Positions 35,502-44,689 are shown, counted from the stretch's first letter. The stretch: 64,000 bases of DNA from Verrucomicrobium spinosum DSM 4136 = JCM 18804 (GCF_000172155.1 NZ_ABIZ01000001.1:5985105-6049104), one strand, 5' to 3'. The notes: generated from the letters alone by a model not told the origin. Numbers and translations: made by a program.

Positions 35502-35894
35502 TCAAGCCGTTGCCGGCACCGAGTTGACCTTCAGCCACGCTGAATACTCAGCCTGATCCAGAACGCTGGCGGCCAGTGCCAGCGTCTGGATCACCGCATC
35601 CGCTTCGGTCGCGACGAAGGTCCATCCGTTCAGTTCTAGAAACAAAACTGCCACCGTGAAGCCGATGCGTTTGTTTCCGTCTATGAAAGGATGATTCCGC
35701 ACCAGCCCAAACGCGTACGCTGCCGCGAGGTCACAGATTCCCGCCTGCTCATAAGCGAGCCTGTTCTCAGGACGGGCCAGCGCGGAGTCAAACACTCCCT
35801 CGTCACGAAGTCCGGCAGCTCCACCAAACTCGGCCAAAAGTAGTTCCTGCAACGCAAGCACCGTCTCCCGGAACACCCATTGAGGCTCAGTCAT
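35502..35894 (-). CDS. doc: Doc-family (Fic fold) toxin
   Basis: A 130-residue Doc toxin. The catalytic motif is HPFIDGNKR at residues 68-76, as in Doc (HxFx[D/N]xNKR). Known Doc phosphorylates EF-Tu and stops translation. The N-terminal part (LLLAEFGGAAGLRDEGVFDSALARPENRLAYE) is typical of the death-on-curing family. Its ATG overlaps the stop of the antitoxin gene (ATGA), giving the usual antitoxin-first coupled order on the minus strand. All catalytic residues are present, so the toxin looks active. Confidence 0.93.
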   Translation of the reverse strand: MTEPQWVFRETVLALQELLLAEFGGAAGLRDEGVFDSALARPENRLAYEQAGICDLAAAYAFGLVRNHPFIDGNKRIGFTVAVLFLELNGWTFVATEADAVIQTLALAASVLDQAEYSAWLKVNSVPATA

Positions 35895-36124
35895 TTGGCC
35901 AGTTCAGTCAAAGTATTGCGATAGCGCCGGATGATGTCCTCTGCGGTCTTCATCTGGGTGGCAAATTCCTCTTTGCGTGCAGCAGTAAGTCGTACCCCAC
36001 CGTCTGGAGCATCTGTGAGCACAAGGGTGTCTCCATCTTGTACCTGGAGTTTGGTCAGCGCTTCCTTCGGGAGAATGACCCCGAGAGAATTGCCTATTTT
36101 GCGCAGCTTAAGTTCTACGACCAT
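35891..36124 (-). CDS. AbrB/MazE-type antitoxin partner of Doc
   Basis: A 77-residue protein with an N-terminal swapped-hairpin AbrB/MazE DNA-binding domain (KLRKIGNSLGVILPKEALTKLQVQDGDTLVL) and a C-terminal helix (MKTAEDIIRRYRNTLTELAK) that should cover the Doc active site. The classical Doc partner is Phd; an AbrB-type partner is a recognised alternative. It directly follows a palindromic operator and is expected to repress its own promoter, more strongly as a complex with Doc. Confidence 0.92.
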   Translation of the reverse strand: MVVELKLRKIGNSLGVILPKEALTKLQVQDGDTLVLTDAPDGGVRLTAARKEEFATQMKTAEDIIRRYRNTLTELAK

Positions 36125-36130
36125 AATTGA

Positions 36131-36172
36131 GTGTTATTACACAAGTAATAACACACCCAATCTTCGAGTCAA
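36131..36172 (-). promoter_or_regulatory. Promoter and palindromic operator of the toxin-antitoxin pair
   Basis: A perfect inverted repeat, GTGTTATTAC-ACAA-GTAATAACAC (36131-36154), lies 6 bp upstream of the antitoxin ATG. On the minus strand a -35 box TTGACT (36167-36172) is 16 bp from TATTAC (36145-36150), which lies within one arm of the palindrome. A bound antitoxin would therefore cover the -10 element. The -35 box overlaps the end of recD2. Confidence 0.82.
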
Positions 36173-38349
36173 GCCTTCAGCCTTGCCCCCAATCCCGTCC
36201 ATCTCTCCCGTGCCCCGGCCTGCCGGGCGGCCATACCCAGGGCCTTGGACTCTCCTACTACGACCACGAGCTGCTTGCCCCGCGTCACCGCGGTGTAGAT
36301 GAGGCTGCGCTCCAGCATGACAAAATGCGCCATGGCGAAAGGGATGACCACACAGGGAAACTCGCTGCCCTGGCTCTTGTGGATCGTGATCGCATAGGCA
36401 AGCTGCAACTCGTCCAATTCTCCTGGCTCGTAGGCTACTTGTCGCCCTCCGTCGAACAGCACCGTGATTTTGACCGGCTCACTTTCGATGCTGGCAATGC
36501 GGCCGATATCACCGTTGAACACCTCTTTGTCATAGTTGTTCCGGATCTGAATCACCTTGTCCCCCGCCCGATAGACCTGGCCAAATCGTTCGACCTCAAA
36601 CCCCATCTCGCTGCCGGGATTCAGAGCCTTTTGCAGCACCAGATTCATGGACCTCGTGCCCAGCAGATTCCGGTTCATGGGGCACAGCACCTGGATGTCC
36701 CGCACGGGATCGAAGCCATAGCGGGCAGGCAGGCGGTCACGGACCAGAGAAACAATCGTGTCCTGAATCTCCTGGCCTTCCCCCCGTTCGAGGAAAAAGA
36801 AATCCCCATCCGCCGCCGGCTTCAGGTCCGGCAGCTGCCCTTGATTGATGGCATGGGCCGCAGTGATGATGCGACTCTCCGCCGCCTGCCGGAAAATCTC
36901 CGTGAGCCTCACGCTGGGAATGGCCCCACTGACGAGCAGATCATGCAGCACCGCACCCGGCCCTACCGAGGGGAGTTGGTCCGCATCCCCCACCAGCAGG
37001 AGATGTGCCTCCTTGGGCAGAGCCGCCAAGTACTGCGCCATGAGCGGCGCATCCATCATGGAGCATTCGTCCACGACAAAATAATCGCCATCCAGCGGCT
37101 TGAGGGCGGTTCGCCCCCAAACACCCTCCCCTTGGAACTCCAGCAATCGATGCACCGTCCGCGCCTCGCGACGCGTGCTCTCCGCCAGACGCTGGGCCGC
37201 CCGGCCCGTCGGCGCCGCCAGCACCATCTGCACCTTTTTGGCTCCTAGAACGGTCAGCACCGTGTTCACAATGGTTGTCTTGCCCACCCCAGGCCCGCCG
37301 GTCAGGATCAGCACCCGTTCCTGGAGCGCACGCTCCACAGCCTGGCGCTGACTGGGCGCAAGCTGCCGCCCTGTCTTTTCCTGCGCCCACTCCAGGGCCT
37401 TTTCCATCTCTATTTCAGGGAACCGTGCCGGACGGGACGCCAGTTCCAGCATCCGTTTTGCGATGGATTGCTCGGCGCGGTACAGGGGTGAGAGGAAGAC
37501 GCGCAGGCCGTCCTCCGCCTGCTCGGAAACAAGGGCCGGTTCCCGGAGCATCTCGCTAAGGACGTTTTCCACCAGCGCAGGATCCACACCCAGGATCTCT
37601 CCTGCCTGCTGCTTCAGCACCGCTTCTGGCAGACAGGTGTGCCCCGCTTCCGACGCCTTTTCCAGCGCAAACATCAGTCCCGCCCGCAACCTCTGCGGAG
37701 CCTCCGGAGCGATCCCCATCTGCCCTGCGATCTCATCCGCCGTCTTGAACCCCACCCCGTGAATGTCCATGGCGAGCCGGTAGGGATTCTGTCGCAAGAC
37801 CTCCACCGCCTCCTCGCCATAGGTCTTGTGGATGCGCAATGCCCGCGCCGTGCTGATGCCCCGTTCATGCAGGAACACCATGATGTCATGGATGGACTTC
37901 TGCCTCATCCACGAATCCCGAATCTCCTGCCGGCGCTTTTTGCCGATGCCCTCCACCTCTTCAAGCCGGGCGGAATAGTTCTCGATGATGTCGAAAACTT
38001 CACTGCCAAACTTCTCCACCACCCTTTGAGCATACTTGGGACCAATCCCGTCGATCAGCCCGCTCCCCAAATAGCGCACCAGACCATCCGACGTGTCGGG
38101 TCGAGAAAGGCGGATGCTGCCCGCCTTGAACTGCCGGCCATAGTCGGCACTCTGCACCCACTCTCCCGTGGCCTCAATCCGCTCCCCAGCCACCACCCGG
38201 GGCGTCTTCCCCAGCACCGCCACCACTTCATTGCCCCGGTCCGGCCGGACCTTGAGCACGCAGTACCCAGACTCCTCCGTGTGATAAGTCACCCTCTCCA
38301 CCAGCCCGCGAAGCCGGGCATGCTGCGGGTGCGAAGTTTGGGCGGGCAT
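36169..38349 (-). CDS. recD2: RecD2-type SF1 DNA helicase
   Basis: About 726 residues, the length of RecD2 proteins, which work without RecBC. An N-terminal OB-like region (LRGLVERVTYHTEESGYCVLKV) is followed by helix-hairpin-helix motifs (LIDGIGPKYAQRVVEKFG, VEGIGKKRRQEI, IHGVGFKTADEIAGQMG). The motor has Walker A LTGGPGVGKTT near residue 350, DECSMMDAPL (motif II), GDADQLPSVGPG (motif III) and AITIHKSQGSEFP (motif V). It unwinds DNA 5' to 3' in repair. The ATG at 38347-38349 is preceded by a GGAAAGG sequence; an ATG six codons earlier is possible. Confidence 0.95.
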   Translation of the reverse strand: MPAQTSHPQHARLRGLVERVTYHTEESGYCVLKVRPDRGNEVVAVLGKTPRVVAGERIEATGEWVQSADYGRQFKAGSIRLSRPDTSDGLVRYLGSGLIDGIGPKYAQRVVEKFGSEVFDIIENYSARLEEVEGIGKKRRQEIRDSWMRQKSIHDIMVFLHERGISTARALRIHKTYGEEAVEVLRQNPYRLAMDIHGVGFKTADEIAGQMGIAPEAPQRLRAGLMFALEKASEAGHTCLPEAVLKQQAGEILGVDPALVENVLSEMLREPALVSEQAEDGLRVFLSPLYRAEQSIAKRMLELASRPARFPEIEMEKALEWAQEKTGRQLAPSQRQAVERALQERVLILTGGPGVGKTTIVNTVLTVLGAKKVQMVLAAPTGRAAQRLAESTRREARTVHRLLEFQGEGVWGRTALKPLDGDYFVVDECSMMDAPLMAQYLAALPKEAHLLLVGDADQLPSVGPGAVLHDLLVSGAIPSVRLTEIFRQAAESRIITAAHAINQGQLPDLKPAADGDFFFLERGEGQEIQDTIVSLVRDRLPARYGFDPVRDIQVLCPMNRNLLGTRSMNLVLQKALNPGSEMGFEVERFGQVYRAGDKVIQIRNNYDKEVFNGDIGRIASIESEPVKITVLFDGGRQVAYEPGELDELQLAYAITIHKSQGSEFPCVVIPFAMAHFVMLERSLIYTAVTRGKQLVVVVGESKALGMAARQAGARERWTGLGARLKA

Positions 38350-38504
38350 GGCCAGACCTTTCCGCATCCCATTTCCAGATTCCAGAGAAACTTCACGTCC
38401 CCCGGCACAACATCTGCCCCCAGTTTTGGCTATCCAAGGATTTCTCCGGGTAAGTTTTCAGTTTGTCGTTTGCAGTCTGCATCATCTTCCCTACTCTCGC
38501 GCGC

Positions 38505-39308
38505 ATGGATCTCCTGGCAGCCCTCCCCCTCTTCGACTTCTCCTGGGTTTCGCAACCCGAAGCATGGATCGCCCTCCTGACGCTCACGGTGCTGGAGATC
38601 GTGCTCGGCATTGATAACATCGTCTTCATCAGCATCCTGGTGGACAAGCTGCCAGCAGCTCAGCAGCCCCGCGCCCGTTTCATTGGTCTCGCCCTGGCAA
38701 TGGTCACCCGCATTCTCCTGCTGTTTTCCATCACCTGGGTCATGTCGCTTAAGGACGAGCTATTCAGCGTCTTCGGTCATGGCATCTCGGGCAAAGACCT
38801 CATTCTCATTGGTGGCGGATTGTTCCTCCTCTTCAAGAGCACGCACGAGATTCACGCCAAGATCGAGGGTGACCCTGAAGGAGATGTGGAGAAGAAGGCG
38901 GCAAAGGGTGCTGCTTTCGGCATGATCCTGTTCCAGATCGCCATGCTGGACATTGTGTTTTCCCTGGACTCCGTCATCACAGCCGTCGGGATGGCTAAGT
39001 CGATCATGGTCATGGTCATCGCCGTGGTGATCGCCGTGGGCTTCATGATGGTCTTCGCTGGAGCCGTTAGCAACTTCATCAACCGTCACCCCACCATCAA
39101 GATGCTGGCGCTGAGTTTCCTCATCCTGATCGGTGTGATGCTCATGATCGAAGGCCTCGCCCCCGCCAAGGCGCATGACCTCCACCTCAAGAACTACATC
39201 TACTTCGCCATGGCCTTCTCAATCATGGTGGAGCTGCTCAATATCCGCGCCTCCCGTAAAAAAGGCCACGCCGCCAAGCACCCGGAAATCCCCCACAAGT
39301 CGGCTTAA
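38505..39308 (+). CDS. TerC-family integral membrane protein
   Basis: A 267-residue TerC protein with about seven transmembrane segments. Conserved acidic residues lie in VLEIVLGIDNIVFISIL near residue 35 and in ILFQIAMLDIVFSLDSVITAVGMA near residue 160; in TerC proteins these are proposed metal ligands. The family is linked to metal (Mn2+) export and to TerB-TerD complexes. The ATG at 38505 gives the standard start MDLLAALPLFDFSW. It is 30 kb from the Ter cluster, so it could be a general metal exporter rather than part of that system. Confidence 0.92.
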   Translation: MDLLAALPLFDFSWVSQPEAWIALLTLTVLEIVLGIDNIVFISILVDKLPAAQQPRARFIGLALAMVTRILLLFSITWVMSLKDELFSVFGHGISGKDLILIGGGLFLLFKSTHEIHAKIEGDPEGDVEKKAAKGAAFGMILFQIAMLDIVFSLDSVITAVGMAKSIMVMVIAVVIAVGFMMVFAGAVSNFINRHPTIKMLALSFLILIGVMLMIEGLAPAKAHDLHLKNYIYFAMAFSIMVELLNIRASRKKGHAAKHPEIPHKSA

Positions 39309-39408
39309 ACCAGGCTTCCCTGGCGGCGGACTTTCCGATCGTCCTGCCACATCAGATCCCTCACGGCGGCAATTCGGAGTTCGAGCGCACATCGAACTCC
39401 ATGTCCCG

Positions 39409-39882
39409 CTAACGATTTCCTCCCCATTCGGAATAGGGATGCTCCGCCAGCCGGGAGTTAAAGTACCTGGGGTCGTGGGAGACTTCTGCCCCCGCCCAGG
39501 AAGGCTTGTCGAATGGAGCGTCCTCTGACGGCAGCTCAATCTCTGCCACCACCAGTCCGGCATTGTCCCCGTGAAATTCGTCAATCTCCCAAATAAACCC
39601 TCCATGTGCCCGGAGGTACCGGGTCTTCTCAATGAGGGGAGGCAGACACATCTGTAGCATCAGTTCCGCATCTGCTAGAGGCACGGCGTACTCAAACTCC
39701 GCCCGGGAAAGTCCGGAGCGGGCACCTTTGATCGTCAGGTAAGCTTGAGAGCCCGCCAGACGGACTCTCACCGTACGCTCCTTGTCGCGGCACAAGTAGC
39801 CCTGCCTGTAGGCCACCCCAGGAGGACCGGACCGCCAGAGATTGGAACAAACAAGGAACTTTCTCTCGATCTCAACTCCCAT
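39409..39882 (-). CDS. CYTH-domain phosphatase
   Basis: A 157-residue CYTH-domain protein starting MGVEIERKFLV, the ExExK signature. Basic and acidic residues that line the triphosphate tunnel recur: RTVRVRLAG, LTIKGARSGLSRAEFEYAVPL, IEKTRYLR, WEIDEFHGDNAGLVVAEIELP. Bacterial CYTH proteins without a CHAD domain hydrolyse inorganic triphosphate or tripolyphosphates. The length is normal for such single-domain enzymes. It is followed on the same strand by nothing close and lies 9 bp downstream of the next gene, so it may be co-transcribed with it. Confidence 0.92.
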   Translation of the reverse strand: MGVEIERKFLVCSNLWRSGPPGVAYRQGYLCRDKERTVRVRLAGSQAYLTIKGARSGLSRAEFEYAVPLADAELMLQMCLPPLIEKTRYLRAHGGFIWEIDEFHGDNAGLVVAEIELPSEDAPFDKPSWAGAEVSHDPRYFNSRLAEHPYSEWGGNR

Positions 39883-39891
39883 GTTCGGGCC

Positions 39892-40815
39892 CTACTTCTT
39901 GGGCAGCTGCTCCTGCACCACGAGGGAAAGCAGCTTGGCCTTCTCCTGCAAATCCTTCACCTCGGGGAGTGTGAAGGCCTTTCCTTCCGGCACATCCAGC
40001 AGGGGCAGCATCGCCGCCAGCCCGTCGTGCAAGTCTTTAATGTAGGGCTGTTCCTGCACATTGGGGTGCAGAGACTCCAGGCTGGCCAGGAAATACTCCA
40101 CGATGTCTGCCCGCCCCAGGTTGCGACTTTTCTCTTCGCTGTAATTTGAGGCCACCGCCTGCGTGCTGATCTCAAAGGCTCTGAGCCACCCTCCCAAGGA
40201 AATCAGATGAGCCACGTCGGCATCACGGAGGAGCACCATTTCCGCTTCCACATCCGCTTGGGTGGACGCCAGTTCTTTGCGCAGCGTGTCCCAGTCGCCC
40301 TTGATGCTGTTCTCCAGCAGGCTCTGGCTGTGCTTGTTGATCCGCATGCCTGCCCCCAGGGCTTTGGCGTACTTCAGCAGGGCCCGGCCCACATTGTCCA
40401 TCTCCTCGATCTTTTCACACTGCACCACCAGAAAGCCGTCCCCTATCAACACACCCAGCCCGAGAGCGATGAGCACGCGATCCGATGGTGCCTTGTCACT
40501 GATCGGGCGTTTGAGCTGGTCATAGGGCAGCGTGCCCAGGGCGTCCAGCTGGTCAAAAATCTTTCGGATAGAAGGCGTGGTAAACTCGTTGACGCCAAAT
40601 TCCTCGCGGATGTGCTCGTTGCCCACCAGATCCTCAGGAACCGCAGCCTTGGTTTTGGCTGGTTTGCCAGCTGCCTCCTCTTTGCCCTTGCCCGTCTTGG
40701 CCTTATCCTTCTCCTGGGCCTGTACCATTCCGCCAAGCGCCACTGACGCCATCAGCAGACCGCCTACGAAGCGCTGACTGACGTTGCCTTCAAACCATGT
40801 TCTCATGCCGCGCAT
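39892..40815 (-). CDS. Exported hypothetical protein
   Basis: About 307 residues, not recognised. The N-terminus (RTWFEGNVSQRFVGGLLMASVALGGMVQAQ) is a signal peptide, so I start at the ATG at 40813-40815 (another lies three codons later) rather than at the frame's beginning 72 codons upstream. A Lys/Ala-rich stretch (KDKAKTGKGKEEAAGKPAKTKAA) follows. The rest is mostly helical: FTTPSIRKIFDQLDALGTLPYDQLKR, SDRVLIALGLGVLIGDGFLVVQCEKIEEMDNVGRALL and a GGWLRAFEISTQAV segment. It looks like a soluble periplasmic protein. It is divergent from the glycosyltransferase gene, with 289 bp of unremarkable sequence between. Confidence 0.7.
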   Translation of the reverse strand: MRGMRTWFEGNVSQRFVGGLLMASVALGGMVQAQEKDKAKTGKGKEEAAGKPAKTKAAVPEDLVGNEHIREEFGVNEFTTPSIRKIFDQLDALGTLPYDQLKRPISDKAPSDRVLIALGLGVLIGDGFLVVQCEKIEEMDNVGRALLKYAKALGAGMRINKHSQSLLENSIKGDWDTLRKELASTQADVEAEMVLLRDADVAHLISLGGWLRAFEISTQAVASNYSEEKSRNLGRADIVEYFLASLESLHPNVQEQPYIKDLHDGLAAMLPLLDVPEGKAFTLPEVKDLQEKAKLLSLVVQEQLPKK

Positions 40816-41104
40816 CCTAGGCGGACTTTTCAGGATTGCCAATTTTTCTGCATGGCAGGCAGGGGATGGCGGACGGCCAGTGTGAAGCATAGCTGCATTC
40901 GACACGGCTCGCCTCGAAGTGTTGTCGAAGTCTTGGCCAAAATCGAGAACTACCCCAACCTGTGCACAGTTCCTGCTGGAGGGAGGGGTAGCCACCCCCG
41001 ACGGGGCAATTTGTTGCGTCGGAAATGCCACTTGACGACGCCTCAGCCCTTAACATCCTTCCGTTTCCGTTTTTCGTGCTCTGCCTCAACGACTAAATCT
41101 CTTT

Positions 41105-42619
41105 ATGACCGATTGGAATGTGACCCTCTGGCTCGTGTGCTATGTGGCCGTGTTCCTGGGATTGAGTATTTTCGGAGCCCATCGTTTGCGCATCCTCTGG
41201 CTGTACTGGCGTCACCGCAAGGCTGAGCCCCAGGTCACCAGCACCTTTGAGACACTTCCTCGCGTCACCATCCAGCTCCCGCTGTTCAATGAGATGCACG
41301 TGGTGGACCAGTTGCTGGATGCTGTTAGCCAGATCGACTACCCGCAGGACCTCCTGCAAATCCAGATCCTGGATGACTCCACCGACGACACCACCCAGGT
41401 CTGCGAAGACGGTGCCTCCCGTCTCCGCGCCCGCGGCTTCGATGTGGAATACCGCCACCGCGACAATCGGACGGGGTTCAAGGCAGGCGCGTTGGAAGAG
41501 GCCATGCCTACCGCGAAGGGCGAGTTTCTCCTGATTTTCGACGCCGACTTCCTTCCGCCTGCGGACCTGTTGCAGAAGATGATCCACCACTTCAGCGACA
41601 AGAAAGTGGGCATGGTGCAGGCACGCTGGGGACACATCAACAAGCGCGACAGCCTGTTGACCCGCCTTCAGGCCATGATGCTCGACGGCCATCTGGTGCT
41701 GGAGCAGACTGCCCGCAGCCGCGGTGGATTTTTCCTCAATTTCAACGGCACCGCAGGCATCTGGCGCAAGTCCACGATTCTCGACGCTGGCGGCTGGGAG
41801 CATGACACGCTCACAGAGGACATGGACCTCAGCTACCGGGCCCAGATGAAGGGCTGGCGCTTTGTTTATCTCAAAGACATCCTCGTCCCCGCCGAGCTCC
41901 CGCCAGATATGGATGGCTTCAAGAGCCAGCAGCACCGTTGGACAAAGGGCAGCATCCAGGTGTGCAAGAAGATCCTCGGCACCGTCTGGCGCAGTGAGGA
42001 ACCCCTCTCCGTCAAACTGGAGGCCACCGCTCACTTGGCCGCCAATTTTGCCTACCTGCTCATGTTTGGGGTGGTCATCCTGATGTACCCCGCCAATTTC
42101 ATCTTCCAGAACTCCTGGCAGAAAGCAGTCTTCCTGGACCTCCCCGTCTTCTTCTTCGCCAGCCTTTCGGTCATCTTATTCTACCTCACCGCCCAAGGTG
42201 CCCAGCGCCCTTGGGGCTGGCTCAGAGCCCTCCCCTACCTGCCCCTCCTGCTGGCACTGGGCATCGGGATGTCCATCAACAATGGCAAGGCCGTTCTGGA
42301 GGCGCTCTTCAACCAGCAGTCCGAATTCGTTCGCACGCCCAAGTACGGTCAGCAGACCGCTCCGGTGCGCAAACGCAGCAAATACAAGGCTGCCCGCTCC
42401 GTCACCTTCTGGATCGAGTTTGCCCTTGCCGGGTACTTCTCATTCCTGGTGGTCATGGCCTTGATCAAAGGCCAGTGGATGTCAGTCCCCTTCCTGGCCA
42501 TGTTCCAGTTCGGATTCCTCTATGTCGTGGTCGGATCCATGAGCAAATGGTGGAGCTTCCCCACTCTGTTCCCACCCACGCCGCCGGAGGAACCCTCCCA
42601 AGATCCCGCAGTTGCTTGA
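41105..42619 (+). CDS. Membrane glycosyltransferase family 2 (cellulose-synthase-like)
   Basis: A 504-residue processive-type GT2. One transmembrane helix at the N-terminus precedes the catalytic domain, with four or so at the C-terminus. The D,D,D,QxxRW set is present: QILDDSTDD near 90, FDADFLPP near 147, LTEDMDLSYR near 240 and QQHRWTKG near 280. The group resembles bacterial CslA/mannan-synthase-like and glucan synthases that polymerise a sugar nucleotide and extrude the chain. Substrate is not determinable. No BcsB-like partner is adjacent. It is followed by an L,D-transpeptidase 209 bp downstream. Confidence 0.9.
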   Translation: MTDWNVTLWLVCYVAVFLGLSIFGAHRLRILWLYWRHRKAEPQVTSTFETLPRVTIQLPLFNEMHVVDQLLDAVSQIDYPQDLLQIQILDDSTDDTTQVCEDGASRLRARGFDVEYRHRDNRTGFKAGALEEAMPTAKGEFLLIFDADFLPPADLLQKMIHHFSDKKVGMVQARWGHINKRDSLLTRLQAMMLDGHLVLEQTARSRGGFFLNFNGTAGIWRKSTILDAGGWEHDTLTEDMDLSYRAQMKGWRFVYLKDILVPAELPPDMDGFKSQQHRWTKGSIQVCKKILGTVWRSEEPLSVKLEATAHLAANFAYLLMFGVVILMYPANFIFQNSWQKAVFLDLPVFFFASLSVILFYLTAQGAQRPWGWLRALPYLPLLLALGIGMSINNGKAVLEALFNQQSEFVRTPKYGQQTAPVRKRSKYKAARSVTFWIEFALAGYFSFLVVMALIKGQWMSVPFLAMFQFGFLYVVVGSMSKWWSFPTLFPPTPPEEPSQDPAVA

Positions 42620-42828
42620 AGTTGGCACAAATTTCGCTATCGTATTTAATCACGGGAGCGGTGGTGCGAAATTGATGGAAAAATTGAGCAACTTTTGCTT
42701 CCGGAGCACTTATCCGCCGCCATTCATTCCTATGGCGCAGGTTGGAAGCCAGTCGTCCAGCTTGCAATTCCATTAACTTCGCTTAACTAGTTTACCGCCC
42801 CCCAGTTGTGAATTACCGGCCCTCGTGC

Positions 42829-43986
42829 ATGAACTTCTGTCGCCTGTCTTCCAAACTGACCCGTTCACTCTGGGTTGTAGGAACAGCCACTCTGCTGAGT
42901 CAGTGCACGACCAGCAAGGTGGACCGGAACGCCAATGTGGTCGTAAGCGTGAAGGAACAGAAGCTCGCTCTCTACTCCAGCAATGGGACGCGTCTCAAGG
43001 AATATCCGGTTTCCACTTCCAAGTTTGGACTAAATGACAAACCCGGAGCCTACGGAACCCCCCTCGGGCGGCATGAGATTGTAGCCAAGATCGGCCAGGG
43101 TGTGAAGCCCGGATCCGTCTTCAAGAGCCGCCAGCTCACTGGGGAAGTGCTCAAGCCTGACGCCCCGGGCCGTGATCCCATTGTCACCCGCATCATGTGG
43201 CTGCGCGGGATGGAATCCCAGAACAAGAACGCCTACGGACGCTGCATTTACATCCACGGCACCGCTGAAGAACGCAACATCGGCAAGCCCGTCAGCTACG
43301 GTTGCATCCGCATGAAATCCAGAGATGTGATGGATGTCTTCGACCGCACCAGCATTGGTTCCAATGTCCTTGTGGTGGAAGGCAAGCTTCCTGGCCATGT
43401 CCCGGCGGCCATGCCGTCCCCTCTGCCAGCCTCCCCGGAGAACGCCCCTCCCATTTTCCTGAGCCCGAATCCCAACATGCAGGGACCCCTTGGCAAGCCT
43501 GAGGGTTCAGAGGCCATGCTCGCCCAGTCGAAGCAGACTGCGCCTGCCCCAGCCTCAGTCGCTCCAGCCAGCTCTCTGGCTCCTGGGAGTCAGGCGGCCC
43601 CCACCAGCCCTGCTCCGGTGTTGGCGGCCCACAATGCCCCCCCCGCCAAGCGGTCTCTCTTTAACTTTGGCAACATGCTGCGCCGCAGCAATGCGGAAGA
43701 TGATCTCGTAGCACCTTCTTCACCTGACCCAGCGTCAGCCGCTTTTGCTCACGCCCCAGCAGTCCCCGCAACTCCCAGCAATGGGTCCCCCTCACCCGTC
43801 CTCGCTTCTGAAGAAGAAGCTCCCGTCCCCGGCAGCGAATCCAGCGCGGGCAACTTTGCCTCCCGTCGTCTCCAGAGCGGGGCTACAGTCATCTACTCCG
43901 CAGCCAGCGGTACTCCCGCCACCCCGGTGGTGTTGAAATCCAAGCGTACAACGCCCCAGAAGAAGGTCGCCGCCGCCACGCCCTGA
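42829..43986 (+). CDS. L,D-transpeptidase with long low-complexity C-terminus
   Basis: About 385 residues. A signal peptide ends in the lipobox-like LLSQC, so it may be a lipoprotein, though Gln before Cys is not ideal. The YkuD catalytic domain (about residues 38-185) has the conserved CIYIHGTAEE and the active site VSYGCIRMKSRDVMDVF with the catalytic Cys. Such enzymes make 3-3 crosslinks in peptidoglycan or attach lipoproteins. The last 200 residues are Pro/Ala/Ser-rich and probably disordered, perhaps spanning the wall. I prefer the ATG at 42829 because the signal peptide then starts properly; a GTG seven codons earlier is possible. Confidence 0.9.
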   Translation: MNFCRLSSKLTRSLWVVGTATLLSQCTTSKVDRNANVVVSVKEQKLALYSSNGTRLKEYPVSTSKFGLNDKPGAYGTPLGRHEIVAKIGQGVKPGSVFKSRQLTGEVLKPDAPGRDPIVTRIMWLRGMESQNKNAYGRCIYIHGTAEERNIGKPVSYGCIRMKSRDVMDVFDRTSIGSNVLVVEGKLPGHVPAAMPSPLPASPENAPPIFLSPNPNMQGPLGKPEGSEAMLAQSKQTAPAPASVAPASSLAPGSQAAPTSPAPVLAAHNAPPAKRSLFNFGNMLRRSNAEDDLVAPSSPDPASAAFAHAPAVPATPSNGSPSPVLASEEEAPVPGSESSAGNFASRRLQSGATVIYSAASGTPATPVVLKSKRTTPQKKVAAATP

Positions 43987-44021
43987 TTAGGGCTCAACTT
44001 CGGCACTGCCACAGATGCGTT

Positions 44022-44664
44022 CGTGGCTGCGTTTGTAAAAACGCGGTCAGGCCCCGCGCCACCCAGCGCCCCCGCTCACCCCACCAGGCCACGTCGCCCT
44101 CCGCACTTTCACAAGTGCAGCCACAATCTCCCTCTCACAGCCCCCTCAGTCGTGGCTGCGTTTGTAAAAACGCGGTCAGGCCACTCGCCACCCAGCGCCC
44201 CCGCTCACCCCACCAGGCCACGCCGCCCCTCTGCACTTTCACAAGTGCAGCCCCATACTCCCTTTCACGGCCCCCTCAGTCGTGGCTGCGTTTGTAAAAA
44301 CGCGGTCAGGCCCCGCCGCGCCACCCAACCCCCTCGCCCCCCCTCACCAGTCCACCTCGCCCCCCGCACTTTCACAAGTGCAGCCCCAAACACCCTTTCA
44401 CGGCCCCCTCAGTCGTGGCTGCGTTTGTAAAAACGCGGTCAGGCCCCGCCGCGCCACCCAACCCCCTCGCCCCCCCTCACCAGGCCACCTCGCCCCCCGC
44501 ACTTTCACAAGTGCAGCCCCAAACACCCTTCCTCGGCCCCCTCAGTCGTGGCTGCGTTTGTAAAAACGCGGTCAGGCCCCGCGCCACCCAGCGCCCCCGC
44601 TCACCCCACCATGCCACGCCACCAGGCCACGCCGCCCCTCCGCACTTTCACAAGTGCAGCCACA
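44022..44664. repeat. Five-copy tandem repeat of about 130 bp with two hairpins per unit
   Basis: Units start at 44022, 44151, 44281, 44414 and 44547, giving periods of 129, 130, 133 and 133 bp. Each begins CGTGGCTGCGTTTGTAAAAA and holds two strictly kept hairpins: GCGTTT-GTAA-AAACGC near the start and GCACTT-TCAC-AAGTGC about 80 bp later. Between them lies a variable, C-rich, purine-poor segment. The period is not a constant multiple of three and the translated frames are Pro-rich and shift between units, so the array is not coding. It fills the gap between the L,D-transpeptidase and the convergent kinase gene, ending about 25 bp from the kinase stop. Confidence 0.92.
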
Positions 44665-44689
44665 AGCAAGCTCGCCCACGCCCGCCCAC

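Noticed and set aside
44022-44664. Tandem repeats considered as a CRISPR array
   Set aside because: Units are about 130 bp, contiguous and similar throughout, without unique spacers or cas genes nearby.
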